Below, piece after piece: positions 1 to 9,213 of a stretch of DNA of 64,000 nucleotides; the stretch's first letter is position 1, and every line of letters begins with the position of its first letter. A program made the position numbers and the translations under genes. A model generated the notes under the pieces. The model saw nothing but the letters and a program-made list of their open reading frames with translations. It did not search any database and had not been told where the DNA came from. The stretch comes from DASSUW01 sp963759375 (GTDB lineage: Bacteria; Actinomycetota; Thermoleophilia; Solirubrobacterales; Solirubrobacteraceae), in NCBI GenBank assembly GCA_963759375.1, contig CAVWYY010000011.1, positions 62,001 to 126,000 on the forward strand. The letters run 5' to 3'.

Positions 1-214
1 CGAGCACTTCGACATCCCGGCGCCCGACGAGCTGGTGTTCGTGAGCTCGTTCGCCGGCGGCGAGGTGTTCCGCTCCGGCTGTTGCTTCCGCCGCGGCGCC
101 GGGCGGATCTTCTACTTCAGCCCCGGCGATCAGGACTACCCCGTCTACCACCACCCGGACGTGCAGCGGGTGATCGCGAACGCCGTCCGCTGGGTCGGCC
201 GATCCGCGTCGTGA
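1..214 (+). CDS. ThuA-like domain protein, C-terminal end only
   Basis: Partial gene whose start lies outside the window; the reading frame begins at base 2. The visible 70 residues end with GRIFYFSPGDQDYPVYHHP and VIANAVRW, the typical C-terminal signature of ThuA-like (trehalose-utilisation, class I glutamine-amidotransferase-like fold) proteins. Its TGA stop shares one base with the ATG of the next gene (TGATG), so the two are probably translated together. ThuA-like proteins often sit beside Gfo/Idh/MocA oxidoreductases in sugar-catabolic operons, which matches this arrangement. The exact substrate cannot be told. Confidence 0.75.
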   Translation, partial: EHFDIPAPDELVFVSSFAGGEVFRSGCCFRRGAGRIFYFSPGDQDYPVYHHPDVQRVIANAVRWVGRSAS

Positions 215-1290
215 TGCGCTTCGGGGTCATCGGCGTCGGCTGGGCCGGCCAGCAGCACATCGCCGCCTGCGACGCCCTTCCGGACGCCGAGGTCACCGCG
301 ATCGCGGGTCTCGAGGAGCCGATCCGCACCGAGCTGGCGGCGAAGTACGGGATCGAGCGCCAGGTCGCCCGCTGGGAGGACCTGCTGGAGCTCGACGGGC
401 TCGACGCGGTCAGCGTGGCGGTGCCGACGTTCCTGCACGCCCCGATCACGATCGCCGCACTCGAGCGCGGACTGCACGTGCTGTGCGAGAAGCCGATGGC
501 GCGCAACGCGGCCGAGGCGAGCGCGATGGTCGACGCCGCGCGCGCCGCCGGCCGGGTGCTCGACGTCGGCTTCAACCACCGCCAGCGTGGGGACATCCTC
601 AAGCTCCGCGAGGTGGTCGCCGCCGGCGAGCTCGGGCAGCCGTACTACGCCAAGGGCTGGTGGATGCGGCGCACCGGCATCCCGCGGCTGGGGAGCTGGT
701 TCGTGACGGCCGAGCTGGCCGGCGGCGGGCCGCTCGTCGACATCGGCGTCCACGTCCTCGACTACGCGATGTACCTGCTCGGCAGCCCGCGCGTGACCGC
801 CGTCAGCGCCTCGACGTACGACCTGCTCGGCGGCGCCGGGTTCGGGTTCAGCCCGGAGTCCACCAAGACCGGCAACGGCGGCGATGCGAACTTCGACGTC
901 GAGGATCTGGCGACCGTGTTCCTGCGCCTCGAAGGCGGCGGCACGCTGCTGCTCGAGACGAGCTGGGCCGCGCACCGGACGGACGGCGACCAGTTCGGGA
1001 TCACGCTGTACGGCACCGACGGCGGCGCCGAGCTGATCGTCGACGACTACGAGCCGGTCGGCAAGCTGCGGATCTTCGCGGACGACGGCGGCATGGCCGC
1101 GGAGACGCGGCTCACGACCGAGCCCGGTCGCGGCCACGTCGCGGTCGTCGAGCAGTTCCTGGAGAAGGTCGGCTCGGGGGACTGGGCCGCGTACGACGGC
1201 TCGTCGGCGGTCACGCTCGCCCGGATCGTCGACGCCTGCTACCGGTCGGCCGCCGAGCAGCGCGAGATCCGCCTAGATCGCGTCGACTGA
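214..1290 (+). CDS. Gfo/Idh/MocA family NAD(P)-dependent oxidoreductase
   Basis: Predicted 358-residue cytoplasmic oxidoreductase. The N-terminus MRFGVIGVGWAGQQH is a Rossmann nucleotide-binding loop, and LHVLCEKPMARN around residue 90 is the family EKP motif carrying the catalytic lysine. The C-terminal half is the expected alpha/beta sheet domain, with GGPLVDIGVHVLDY placing the conserved Asp and His. The ATG at 214 was chosen because it overlaps the upstream ThuA-like stop by one base; an earlier in-frame start would run into that gene. Such enzymes act on sugars, inositols or their derivatives; the substrate here is unknown. The 3' end overlaps the convergent VOC gene by 18 bases. Confidence 0.9.
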   Translation: MRFGVIGVGWAGQQHIAACDALPDAEVTAIAGLEEPIRTELAAKYGIERQVARWEDLLELDGLDAVSVAVPTFLHAPITIAALERGLHVLCEKPMARNAAEASAMVDAARAAGRVLDVGFNHRQRGDILKLREVVAAGELGQPYYAKGWWMRRTGIPRLGSWFVTAELAGGGPLVDIGVHVLDYAMYLLGSPRVTAVSASTYDLLGGAGFGFSPESTKTGNGGDANFDVEDLATVFLRLEGGGTLLLETSWAAHRTDGDQFGITLYGTDGGAELIVDDYEPVGKLRIFADDGGMAAETRLTTEPGRGHVAVVEQFLEKVGSGDWAAYDGSSAVTLARIVDACYRSAAEQREIRLDRVD

Positions 1291-1725
1291 GATCCGGTCG
1301 TTCTTGAGGATCGGGTTGCCGTCGGCGTCGAACCACGTCTCGCGCGGGCGGTCGTAGGAGAGCTCGATCCCGTTCCCGTCGGGGTCCTCGAGGTAGACGG
1401 CGACGGTCCCGCCGTGGTCGGTGGCGTGGTCGATCGCGTAGCCCTTCTCGATCAGCCGGGCCACCGCCCGCGACAGCTCGCGACGGTCGGGGTAGTTGAA
1501 CGCGACGTGGTACAGCCCGGCCGGCTTGAACGTGTTCAGGCCGACGTGGTGGTGGTAGTCGCCGGCCGCCACGAACGCCATCGGGAGGCCCATGGAGCGG
1601 CCGTCGCCGGTGACGTGGAAGCCGAGCCCGTCGCGGTAGAAGGCGAGCGCGCGGTCGATGTCGGAGACGTGGAGGTGGACGTGTCCGACGCGCACCGCCG
1701 GGTGGATGCCGTTGTGGTCGTTCAT
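1273..1725 (-). CDS. VOC family protein (glyoxalase/extradiol dioxygenase fold)
   Basis: 150-residue single vicinal-oxygen-chelate protein starting MNDHNGIHPAVRVGHVHLHV. Candidate 2-His-1-Glu metal ligands are visible: His in VGHVHLHVSD, His in GLYHVAFNYPD and Glu in GNGIELSYDRP, so a metal-dependent dioxygenase- or lyase-like activity is possible, closest in feel to CatE-like catechol 2,3-dioxygenase proteins. The start at 1725 is preferred over a longer frame whose extra residues are low-complexity and enter the upstream intergenic region. Substrate unknown. Convergent with the oxidoreductase, overlapping it by 18 bases. Confidence 0.85.
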   Translation of the reverse strand: MNDHNGIHPAVRVGHVHLHVSDIDRALAFYRDGLGFHVTGDGRSMGLPMAFVAAGDYHHHVGLNTFKPAGLYHVAFNYPDRRELSRAVARLIEKGYAIDHATDHGGTVAVYLEDPDGNGIELSYDRPRETWFDADGNPILKNDRISVDAI

Positions 1726-1825
1726 GGGCGCAGTGTCCCGCCGCGCGGCACCGGCGTCATCAGGGGGTTCATCTATTTGACGCGCGATTGACGGCACCAT
1801 CACGCCCGGGCGGGACGGTGCGCGC

Positions 1826-2908
1826 ATGACCCCCACAAGCACCACCCAACCGGTGATCGATCAGGGCGCGCTCGACGCCCTGATGGGTCGCTTCGTCGCC
1901 GACTTCGGCGCCGCCGTCAGCTTCCCGCTGATCACGCTCGGCGAACGCCTCGGGCTGTTCCGTGCGATGGCGGACGGCGAGCCGGTCACCCCCGCCGAGC
2001 TCGCCGACCGCACGGACACGGCCGAGCGGTACGTCCGCGAGTGGCTGTCGGCGATGGCCGCCGGCGGATACGTCACCTACGACGCCGCGGCCGAGCGCTT
2101 CCGCCTCACGCCCGAGCAGGCCCTGGCGCTGGCCGAGGAAGAGGGCCCCGCCTACCTCCCGGGCGCGTTCCAGCTGGCGTCCGCCGTCGTCAAGGACGCG
2201 CCGCACATCGAGCGGGTGTTCCGCACCGGCGACGGCTTCGGCTGGCACGAGCACGACCACGACCTGTTCCACGGGACCGAGCGGTTCTTCCGCCCCGGCT
2301 ACGTGGCCAACCTCGTCTCGAGCTGGATCCCGGCGCTCGAGGGCGTGCAGGACAAGCTCGATCGCGGTGGGCGCGTGGCCGACGTCGGGTGCGGCCACGG
2401 CGCGTCGACCATCATCATGGCCCAGGCGTACCCGCGCTCCACGTTCGTCGGCTCGGACTACCACGAGGCCTCGATCGAGGCGGCCCGGCGCGCGGCCGAA
2501 CGCGCGGGCGTGGCGGACCGCTGCACGTTCGAGGTCACCGGAGCCGACGGATTCTCCGGCTCCGGCTACGACCTCGTCTGCATGTTCGACTGCCTGCACG
2601 ACATGGGCGACCCGGTCGGCGCCGCGCACCACGTGCGGTCGACGCTCGACGGCGACGGCACGTGGCTGATCGTCGAGCCGTACGCGAACGACCGGCTCGA
2701 GGACAACCTCAACCCGGTCGGCCGGATCTACTACGCCGCCTCCACGCAGCTGTGCACGCCCGCGTCGCTGTCGCAGGACGTCGGGCTGGCGCTGGGCGCG
2801 CAGGCCGGCGAGGCGCGGCTCGCCGAGGTCGTCCAGCGCGGCGGCTTCAGCCGGTTCCGGCGGGCGACCGAGACGCCGTTCAACCTCGTGCTGGAAGCTC
2901 GCCCGTAG
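1826..2908 (+). CDS. Class I SAM-dependent methyltransferase with N-terminal winged helix
   Basis: 360-residue protein. Residues about 20-110 look like the winged-helix dimerisation domain of Rv2258c-like or O-methyltransferase-like enzymes (GLFRAMADGEPVTPAELADR, then YVREWLSAMAAGGYV). The catalytic Rossmann domain follows, with the SAM-binding motif VADVGCGHGASTIIMA near residue 185, an acidic residue after strand 2 (FVGSDYHEAS), and DLVCMFDCLHDMGDP as the post-II/motif III region. The substrate is probably a small molecule but cannot be named. The last 29 bases overlap the convergent SRPBCC gene. Confidence 0.88.
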   Translation: MTPTSTTQPVIDQGALDALMGRFVADFGAAVSFPLITLGERLGLFRAMADGEPVTPAELADRTDTAERYVREWLSAMAAGGYVTYDAAAERFRLTPEQALALAEEEGPAYLPGAFQLASAVVKDAPHIERVFRTGDGFGWHEHDHDLFHGTERFFRPGYVANLVSSWIPALEGVQDKLDRGGRVADVGCGHGASTIIMAQAYPRSTFVGSDYHEASIEAARRAAERAGVADRCTFEVTGADGFSGSGYDLVCMFDCLHDMGDPVGAAHHVRSTLDGDGTWLIVEPYANDRLEDNLNPVGRIYYAASTQLCTPASLSQDVGLALGAQAGEARLAEVVQRGGFSRFRRATETPFNLVLEARP

Positions 2909-3284
2909 CCGCCGCGGCCAGCCGCCGCACCGACGCGGCGAGCTGATCGCGCACCTGCTCCACCCGCCCGGCCTCCTCTTCGGGGATGGCGGCGCGGACG
3001 TCGATCCGCGTCCCGTCGCCGTCCTCGGAGAGCTCCCACTCGATGTCCATGAACGACACGAGGCAGGAGATCGTCACCCGGCCGCCCTCGCGCTGCGTGA
3101 CGAGCCGCTGCGGCATCGCGAAGTCCGGCCAGCCCTCGTACCAGTACGTGAAGTCGCCCTCCTGCCCGAGCTCCACCCGCTCCATCCCGGACCACCACTC
3201 CGGGAACCGCGACGGGTCGTAGAGCAGCTTCCACACCTCCTCGGGCGGGGCCGCGGAGGTGGCGTGGTCAGCGACGCTCGGCAT
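2880..3284 (-). CDS. SRPBCC family protein (polyketide cyclase/START-like fold)
   Basis: 134-residue protein beginning MPSVADHATSAAPPEEVW; the pattern of an N-terminal strand, VWKLLYDPSRFPEWW, then a long beta sheet and a C-terminal amphipathic helix is that of SRPBCC ligand-binding proteins. No catalytic residue can be assigned. The start at 3284 gives a canonical N-terminus; upstream in-frame sequence is the antisense of the following regulator. The gene overlaps the end of that large regulator by 17 bases, which suggests co-transcription and a role as its downstream partner, though this is inference. Confidence 0.82.
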   Translation of the reverse strand: MPSVADHATSAAPPEEVWKLLYDPSRFPEWWSGMERVELGQEGDFTYWYEGWPDFAMPQRLVTQREGGRVTISCLVSFMDIEWELSEDGDGTRIDVRAAIPEEEAGRVEQVRDQLAASVRRLAAAATGELPARG

Positions 3285-6200
3285 GGACGGCCTCCTCGGT
3301 CTCGGGCAGCGCGGCGAGATCGGCCTCGACGGCGGCGAGCTCGCGGTCGGGCTCGACCAGGCCTGCGACGGGCGGGCGGCCGAAGTCGACGAGCGCGGCG
3401 TGCCAGCTCGCGGCCATCGTGTCGCCGGTGGCGGCCAGCCGGCGCCAGCCGGCCGCGGCCTCGCGGAGGCGGCGGCGAGCGAGCGGCGCGTCGCCGCGGG
3501 CGGCGGCAATCAGGCCCTGGACGCGGGTCAGGCGCGGGACGAGCGCCTCCGGGAAGTCGCCCGGGCGCAGCGGTTCGAGCGTGGTGGCCCGCAAGTCGGC
3601 CTCGGCGTCGTCGGGCCGCGCGCTGCGGGCGAGCGCCTCGGCCCGGGCGAGCAGCACCTGCGGCCGGCTCACCTCGGCGTTGCCGTCGAGCGCCACGGTG
3701 AGGTGCCGGACAGCCTCGTCCCAGTGGCGGGCGGCCAGGGCGACGAGGCCGGAGTCGTGCTCGGCCAGCGCGACCTTGCGGTCGTCAGCGAGGAGCACGG
3801 CGAGGTCGCGCTCCTGCGCCGCGGCCGCGCGGGCCTCGGCGTGACGGCCGGTGCGGCCGAGGATGAACGCCCGCGAGGACAGCGCCGACAGCTGCAGCGG
3901 GCCGAGGCCGCCGACCTCGGCGAGGCAGCGATCGACGAACGCGAGCGCCGCGGCGAAATCGCCGAGCGCGCAGGCCGCGCACGCGCCGTTGATCCAGGCG
4001 GCCCACGCGAGCTCGGGCCGGCCGGCCCGCGAGGCGAGCACGGCCGATTCGGCGAACGCCTCCTGCCCGGCGGGGAGGTCGCCGCCGCCCACCAGCACGT
4101 GGCCGCGGGCGAACGCGAGGTCGTGGGCGAGCAGGGCCCGCGGCTCGTCGACGACGATCGCGTCGAGCACTCGCCGGGCCTCCGCCACGTCGCCGCCGAC
4201 CGCCTCCGACCACGACAGCGAGGCGGCCGCCTCCATCGCCACCGCTGAGTCGTGCTCGCCGAGCTCGCCGAGCAGATCGATGCCGCGGCGGGCGGCGTCG
4301 ATGACGCCGAGCGGGTCGCACAGCGAGCCGCGCGACCACTTGGCGCGCCCGATCCACGCCTCGGCGAGCCGCCGCGTGTCACGGCGGTCGATCCGCTCCA
4401 GCGCGCGGTCAAACGCGACGTGCGCCGCCATGCGCAGCCCGCGCCAGGCCTCGGTCTCGGCGAGTCGCAGCCAGAGCTGGGCGTCGTCCGGCGCGAGCTC
4501 GACTGCCTCGCGCAGGAACGCCGCCGCGGCGTCGAGCGCGCTGACCGCCCACGCGTTGTCGGCGGCGCGGGCGAGCTCGGCGACGGCGAGGTCGTGGCGC
4601 CCGGCGCGCCGCCAGTGGTGGGCGCGCTCGGCGGCCGCGCCATTGCAGGCGACGGCGTACTCCGCGTGCAGCTCGGCGCGACGCGGGCCCGGGAGGTCGT
4701 CGTAGGCGGCCTCGCGCAGCAGCGCGTGGTGGTAGCCGAAGCGGCCGTCGCGGCCGGTGAACAGGCCGCTGTCGAGCGCCTGGGCGAGTGCGTCGCCGGT
4801 GGTCAGCATGTCGAGCTCGGCCGCGTTGAGGTCACCGCCGGCGACGGCCGCTACCTCGGCAAGGCGACGGGCGTCGGGCGGCAGCGCCGCGGTGGCGGCG
4901 CGGACGGCGGCGCGCAGGCCCGGCGGCGGGCCCTCGGCGCCGTCGCGCACGGCCCGCGCGGCCTCGATGGCCAGCAGCGGGTTGCCGTCGGCGACGGCAA
5001 CGACCCGGTCGACGCCGCGGTCGTCGAGTGCCGCGACCGCGCGCACGAGCTCGCCCATCTCGCGGTGCCCGAGCGGCACGAGATCGATCTCGGCGACGCT
5101 GACCTGCCGCGCGCGGACGGCGGTCACCAGCGCATCGACGCGCTCGCCGCGCGGGAACGGCCGCCGGGTGAGCACGAGCAGGAGGCGGAGCGGCCCGATG
5201 CGGCGGGCGACGTAGGCGGCGAGCTCGAGGCTGGCCGCGTCGGCGGCGTGCACGTCCTCGAACAGGAGCGTGACCGGGGCGTCGCGCGCCGCGTGCTCGA
5301 CGAGCTCGACCGCGGCCTCGAACAGCCGGGCCCGTTCGAGCTCCGGCGGTCCGGCCGGGCGGGCGGGCTGGGCGGCGCGGCCGAGGCGCTCGGGCAGCGA
5401 CGGGACGAGCCGCGCGAGCTCCTCGGGCCAGGTGGCGGCGGCGGGCGGCGCCGGGAGGTTGGGTGCGACGTCGCGCAGCAGCTCGGCCCATAGCGCGAAC
5501 GGCGCGCCGCCGGCGAGGTCGAGCGCGCCGCACGTAGCGGTGAGCGCCCCGGTTGCCGCCGCGTCGTCGAGCAGCTCGGCGGCCAACCGCGACTTGCCGA
5601 TGCCGCCCTCGCCGCCAAGCAGGACCAGCGCGCCGCGGCCCGCCTGGGCGCCGGCCCACGCGGCACGCAGCGCGGCGAGCTCCTCGCGCCGGCCGACCAG
5701 CGCGACCGCGTCGGCGGGCACGCGCGGCGGCGCCGGCGGCGCCGCATCGTCCCCGGGCGCCTCGGCCCGGACGCGCTCGGCCAGCCCACGTGTCGCCGGC
5801 GCCGGCGCCACGCCCAACTCGTCCCGCAGCCGGTCGCACAACCGCCCGTAGGCGGCGAGCGCTCCGCTGCGGTCACCCGTCACCGCCAGACGGTCGATCA
5901 GGTCGCGGGCGGCGGCCTCGTCGAGCGGGTCGAGCGCAGCGCGCCGGCGCGCCCAGGCGACCGCCGCGGCCGGGTCGTCGGCCGTCTCGGCCAGGCGCGC
6001 GAGGACGGCCGACAGCGCGCGGGTGTGGTCGTCGCGTGCCTCGTACGCCCAGTCGTCCTCGATGCCGGCGAGCAGCGGACCGCGCGCCAGGGCGACGGCG
6101 TCCTCCAGGCGATCGGCCTCGACGAGCCGTCCGAACTCCGCGTGGTCGGTCCACAGGCCGGCCGGGTCGAGGCCGACGCGGTCGCGCGTCGCCACCAGCA

Positions 6201-6435
6201 CGTCCGCCGCGGGGCCGAGCTCCTGGCGCAGCGCCCACATCGCGCTGCGCAGGCTGCCCCGCGCGCTGCTGTCGAGCACGTCCGGCCAGAAGCGCGCCGC
6301 GAGGTCGCCGCGCGGGTGCAGCCCGGGGTGCAGCGCGAACCACGCGAGCAGCGACCACGTCCGGCGTCCGTCGGTCGCGACCTTCTCATCGCCCGCCTCG
6401 ACCTCGATCGCTCCGAGCAGTCGGACCTGCAACAC
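3268..6435 (-). CDS. AfsR/SARP-type transcriptional regulator with BTAD and AAA ATPase
   Basis: 1055-residue cytoplasmic regulator. Order of domains: OmpR-type winged helix (about 1-95, QVRLLGAIEVEAGDE and GSLRSAMWALRQELG), bacterial transcriptional activation domain (about 95-240, LDPLDEAAARDLIDRLA), STAND/AAA ATPase with VALVGRREEL, Walker A GGEGGIGKSRL and Walker B VTLLFEDVHAAD, then TPR-like helical repeats to the C-terminus. The GTG at 6435 was chosen because the SARP fold begins immediately; the open frame upstream is antisense to the next gene. It faces another large ATPase regulator across 49 bases. Proteins of this class activate secondary-metabolite or stress genes; targets here are unknown. 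Confidence 0.88.
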   Translation of the reverse strand: MLQVRLLGAIEVEAGDEKVATDGRRTWSLLAWFALHPGLHPRGDLAARFWPDVLDSSARGSLRSAMWALRQELGPAADVLVATRDRVGLDPAGLWTDHAEFGRLVEADRLEDAVALARGPLLAGIEDDWAYEARDDHTRALSAVLARLAETADDPAAAVAWARRRAALDPLDEAAARDLIDRLAVTGDRSGALAAYGRLCDRLRDELGVAPAPATRGLAERVRAEAPGDDAAPPAPPRVPADAVALVGRREELAALRAAWAGAQAGRGALVLLGGEGGIGKSRLAAELLDDAAATGALTATCGALDLAGGAPFALWAELLRDVAPNLPAPPAAATWPEELARLVPSLPERLGRAAQPARPAGPPELERARLFEAAVELVEHAARDAPVTLLFEDVHAADAASLELAAYVARRIGPLRLLLVLTRRPFPRGERVDALVTAVRARQVSVAEIDLVPLGHREMGELVRAVAALDDRGVDRVVAVADGNPLLAIEAARAVRDGAEGPPPGLRAAVRAATAALPPDARRLAEVAAVAGGDLNAAELDMLTTGDALAQALDSGLFTGRDGRFGYHHALLREAAYDDLPGPRRAELHAEYAVACNGAAAERAHHWRRAGRHDLAVAELARAADNAWAVSALDAAAAFLREAVELAPDDAQLWLRLAETEAWRGLRMAAHVAFDRALERIDRRDTRRLAEAWIGRAKWSRGSLCDPLGVIDAARRGIDLLGELGEHDSAVAMEAAASLSWSEAVGGDVAEARRVLDAIVVDEPRALLAHDLAFARGHVLVGGGDLPAGQEAFAESAVLASRAGRPELAWAAWINGACAACALGDFAAALAFVDRCLAEVGGLGPLQLSALSSRAFILGRTGRHAEARAAAAQERDLAVLLADDRKVALAEHDSGLVALAARHWDEAVRHLTVALDGNAEVSRPQVLLARAEALARSARPDDAEADLRATTLEPLRPGDFPEALVPRLTRVQGLIAAARGDAPLARRRLREAAAGWRRLAATGDTMAASWHAALVDFGRPPVAGLVEPDRELAAVEADLAALPETEEAVHAERR

Positions 6436-6484
6436 GCGCCAACTGTACGCCCGGTGCGCCCGGCGTTCAGAGAGAATCGCCGCG

Positions 6485-9211
6485 ATGCCCCGTCTGGTCG
6501 GCCGCGCGCGCGAGATCGAGGCGCTCGACGGCGCGCTCGCGCGCCTGCGCTCCGGCGACGGCGGCGTCGTGGCGATCGCGGGCGAGCCGGGCATCGGAAA
6601 GTCGCGGCTGCTGGCCGAGCTGAGCGCGTCGGCGGACGACTGCCTCGTGCTCGGCGCGGCGGCCTCGGAGTTCGAGCAGGACCTGCCGTACGCGATGTGG
6701 ACCGAGGCGATCGACCCGCACCTGCGCGGGCTCGACGACCGGCGGTTCGCGCGGCTCGGCATCGCCGATGCGGCGGCGCTGCCGCTGCTCGGCGAGCGCG
6801 GCGTGACCGACCGGCACCGCGTGCACCGGGCGCTGCGCGACCTGCTCGAGCGGCTGGCGGGCGCTCGCCCGCTCGTGCTCTGGCTCGACGACGTGCAGTG
6901 GGCGGACGGCGCGTCGGTCGATGCGCTGGCTGCGCTGGTGCGCCGCCCGCCGAGCGGTGCGGTGCTGCTCGCGATCGCGGCGCGCGAGGGTGGCCGGCCG
7001 CCGGCCGTCGACGCGGCGTTGTCCACGGCGGGCCGCGAAGGACGCGTCACCGCCCTGACGCTCGCGCCGCTCAGCGAGGCCGAGGCGGGAGAGCTGATCG
7101 GCGCCGACGCGGCGCCGATCTACGCGCTGAGCGGCGGCAACCCGTTCTACCTCGAGCAGCTGGCGCGGTCCGCGGGCGTCCCCGAGTCGGTGACGCTGGC
7201 GCTCACCGGCGAGCTGGCCGCGCTGCCGGACGAGGCGCGGCTGGTGCTCGAGGGCGCGGCGGTGGCCGGCGATCCGTTCGAGCCGGCGCTCGCCGCCGAG
7301 GCGGCCGGCGTGTCCGAGGCCGACGCGCTCCGCGCGCTCGACGAGCTGCTGGCCCGCGCGCTCGTGCGGCCGGCGGGCGGGACGCGCCGGTTCGCGTTCC
7401 GGCACCCGGTCGTGCGCCACGCCGTCTACGAGGGGGCGCCCGGCGGTTGGCGGCTGGCCGCCCACGCGCGCGCCGCCGCCGCACTCGAGCGGCGCGGCGC
7501 GGGGCTGATCGCGCGCGCCCATCACGTCGAGCACGCCGCGCAGCTCGGCGACGAGCGGGCGTTCGACGTGCTGGAGGGCGCGGCACGCGAGCTCCAGGGC
7601 CCGGCGCCGGCGTCGTCGGCGCGCTTCCACGAGGCGGCGCTGCGCGTGCTCCCCGACGGTCCGGCGACGCGGGAGCGCCGCGCGGCGATCCAGATCGCGC
7701 TCGCCGAGGCGCAGAGCGCGGCGGGCGACCGGTCGAGCGCGCGCGAGACGCTGCTGGGCACGCTCGCCGAGGCGACCGACCCGCAGGAGCGGCACGCGCT
7801 GACCGTGCGGGTCGCCAACACGGAGATGTGGCTGGGCGCCGAGCAGCAGTCGCGCCGCCGCCTCTACGTCGCGCTCGGCGACCTGCCCGCCGAGCCGTCG
7901 CCCGACCGCGTGCGGCTGCACCTCTCGCTCGGTCTGGTCGAGCACTTCGCCTGCGAGTTCGCCGCCGCCCGCGAGCAGGCGAGCGACGCGCAGTCCGACG
8001 CCCACGTGCTCGGCGACCCGGTGCTGATCGCCGCGGCGTCGACGCTGCGCGCGATCGCCACCGCCGCGGACGGCGACGGGGACGCCGACGCGGCCCGCGA
8101 GGAGGCGGTCGCCACGTTCGCACGGCTGACCGATGCGCAGGTCGCGACCCGGCTGCCCGGCCTGTGGATGCTCGCCTCGGCCGACAGCGCGCGGGGTCGG
8201 TTCGCCGACGCGCTGGCGACGCTCGAGCGGGCCGCCTCACTGGCCGCGGCCAGCGGCCGCGAGCCGATCCTGATGCTCGCGCGGGTCGAGTCGGTACGTC
8301 CGCTGCGCGAGCTGGGCCGACTGGCGGACGCGATCGCCGCGGGCGAGGAAGGGCTCGACCGGACGCAGCTCGACGGTAACCCGCAGTACGTGGTGTGGGC
8401 GCACGCGACGCTGTCCGCGGCCCGCCTCGCCGCCGGCGACGTGGCCGGCGCGCTGCGGGAGGCCGAGGAGGCCGCGCGCGTCGACGCCGAGCCGAGCTTC
8501 CACCGCGCCGGGCAGCCGCAATGGGCGCGGGGCGCCGCGCTCGCGGCCGCCGGCAACGCCGACCAGGCGGTGCCGCTGCTCCGCGCCGCCGTCCCGCTCG
8601 TGGTCCCCGCCGTGCGCGCCGAGGCGGCCGCCGACCTCGCCGAGGCCGAGCTCGCGGCCGGCGACCTGGCCGGTGCCCGCGCCGCGCTGGCCGTCGCGCA
8701 CGCGCACGCCGACACCCCGTTCGCCCGCGCCTCCGCGTGGCGAGCCGAGGCCGCGATCCTCCTCGCCGAGGGCCGGCCCGGTGAGGCCGTCCCAGTGTCG
8801 TCGAGCGCCCCGCCGCTGCTCGCCGCGCGCTTGCGACTGCTCGAGGGCCGCACGCTCGCCGCGACCGGCGACCGGGCGGCGGCGCTGACCGCGCTTGTCG
8901 CCGCTGAGGCCGCGCTCGACGGGTTCGGCGCGGTCCGCTGGCGGGACGAGGCGGTGCGCGAGCTGCGCCGGCTCGGGCACCGGGTCCGGCGCGCCGGCCG
9001 CGAGACGGCCGACGGTACGCTCACCGAGCGCGAGCAGGAGATCGCCGACCTCGTCGCGGCCGGGCGCACCAACCGCGAGGTCGCCGAGCAGCTCGTGCTG
9101 AGCCCGAAGACGATCGAAGCCCACCTCCGGAACATCTACGCAAAGCTCGGCGTGCGCTCGCGGGTCGAGCTGGCCCGCGAGGCCGGGCGCGACGCCCGGC
9201 CTCGCGACTGA
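6485..9211 (+). CDS. LuxR family transcriptional regulator, LAL type with ATPase domain
   Basis: 908-residue protein of the large ATP-binding LuxR (LAL, MalT-like) group. The N-terminus MPRLVGRAREIEALDGAL leads into Walker A (GEPGIGKSRLLAEL, about residue 38) and Walker B (LVLWLDDVQWAD, about 136). The middle is TPR-like helical repeats that usually bind an inducer. The C-terminal 60 residues are a LuxR/GerE helix-turn-helix, LTEREQEIADLVAAGRTN followed by LSPKTIEAHLRNIYAKLG. It is divergent from the AfsR-like gene with only 49 bases between the starts, so the two probably share regulatory DNA. The inducer is unknown. Confidence 0.9.
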   Translation: MPRLVGRAREIEALDGALARLRSGDGGVVAIAGEPGIGKSRLLAELSASADDCLVLGAAASEFEQDLPYAMWTEAIDPHLRGLDDRRFARLGIADAAALPLLGERGVTDRHRVHRALRDLLERLAGARPLVLWLDDVQWADGASVDALAALVRRPPSGAVLLAIAAREGGRPPAVDAALSTAGREGRVTALTLAPLSEAEAGELIGADAAPIYALSGGNPFYLEQLARSAGVPESVTLALTGELAALPDEARLVLEGAAVAGDPFEPALAAEAAGVSEADALRALDELLARALVRPAGGTRRFAFRHPVVRHAVYEGAPGGWRLAAHARAAAALERRGAGLIARAHHVEHAAQLGDERAFDVLEGAARELQGPAPASSARFHEAALRVLPDGPATRERRAAIQIALAEAQSAAGDRSSARETLLGTLAEATDPQERHALTVRVANTEMWLGAEQQSRRRLYVALGDLPAEPSPDRVRLHLSLGLVEHFACEFAAAREQASDAQSDAHVLGDPVLIAAASTLRAIATAADGDGDADAAREEAVATFARLTDAQVATRLPGLWMLASADSARGRFADALATLERAASLAAASGREPILMLARVESVRPLRELGRLADAIAAGEEGLDRTQLDGNPQYVVWAHATLSAARLAAGDVAGALREAEEAARVDAEPSFHRAGQPQWARGAALAAAGNADQAVPLLRAAVPLVVPAVRAEAAADLAEAELAAGDLAGARAALAVAHAHADTPFARASAWRAEAAILLAEGRPGEAVPVSSSAPPLLAARLRLLEGRTLAATGDRAAALTALVAAEAALDGFGAVRWRDEAVRELRRLGHRVRRAGRETADGTLTEREQEIADLVAAGRTNREVAEQLVLSPKTIEAHLRNIYAKLGVRSRVELAREAGRDARPRD

Positions 9212-9213
9212 GC

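Noticed and set aside
6025..8379. A 784-residue frame on the forward strand within the LuxR gene
   Set aside because: Out-of-frame shadow with extreme Arg/Ala bias; the LuxR frame has domains and conserved motifs.
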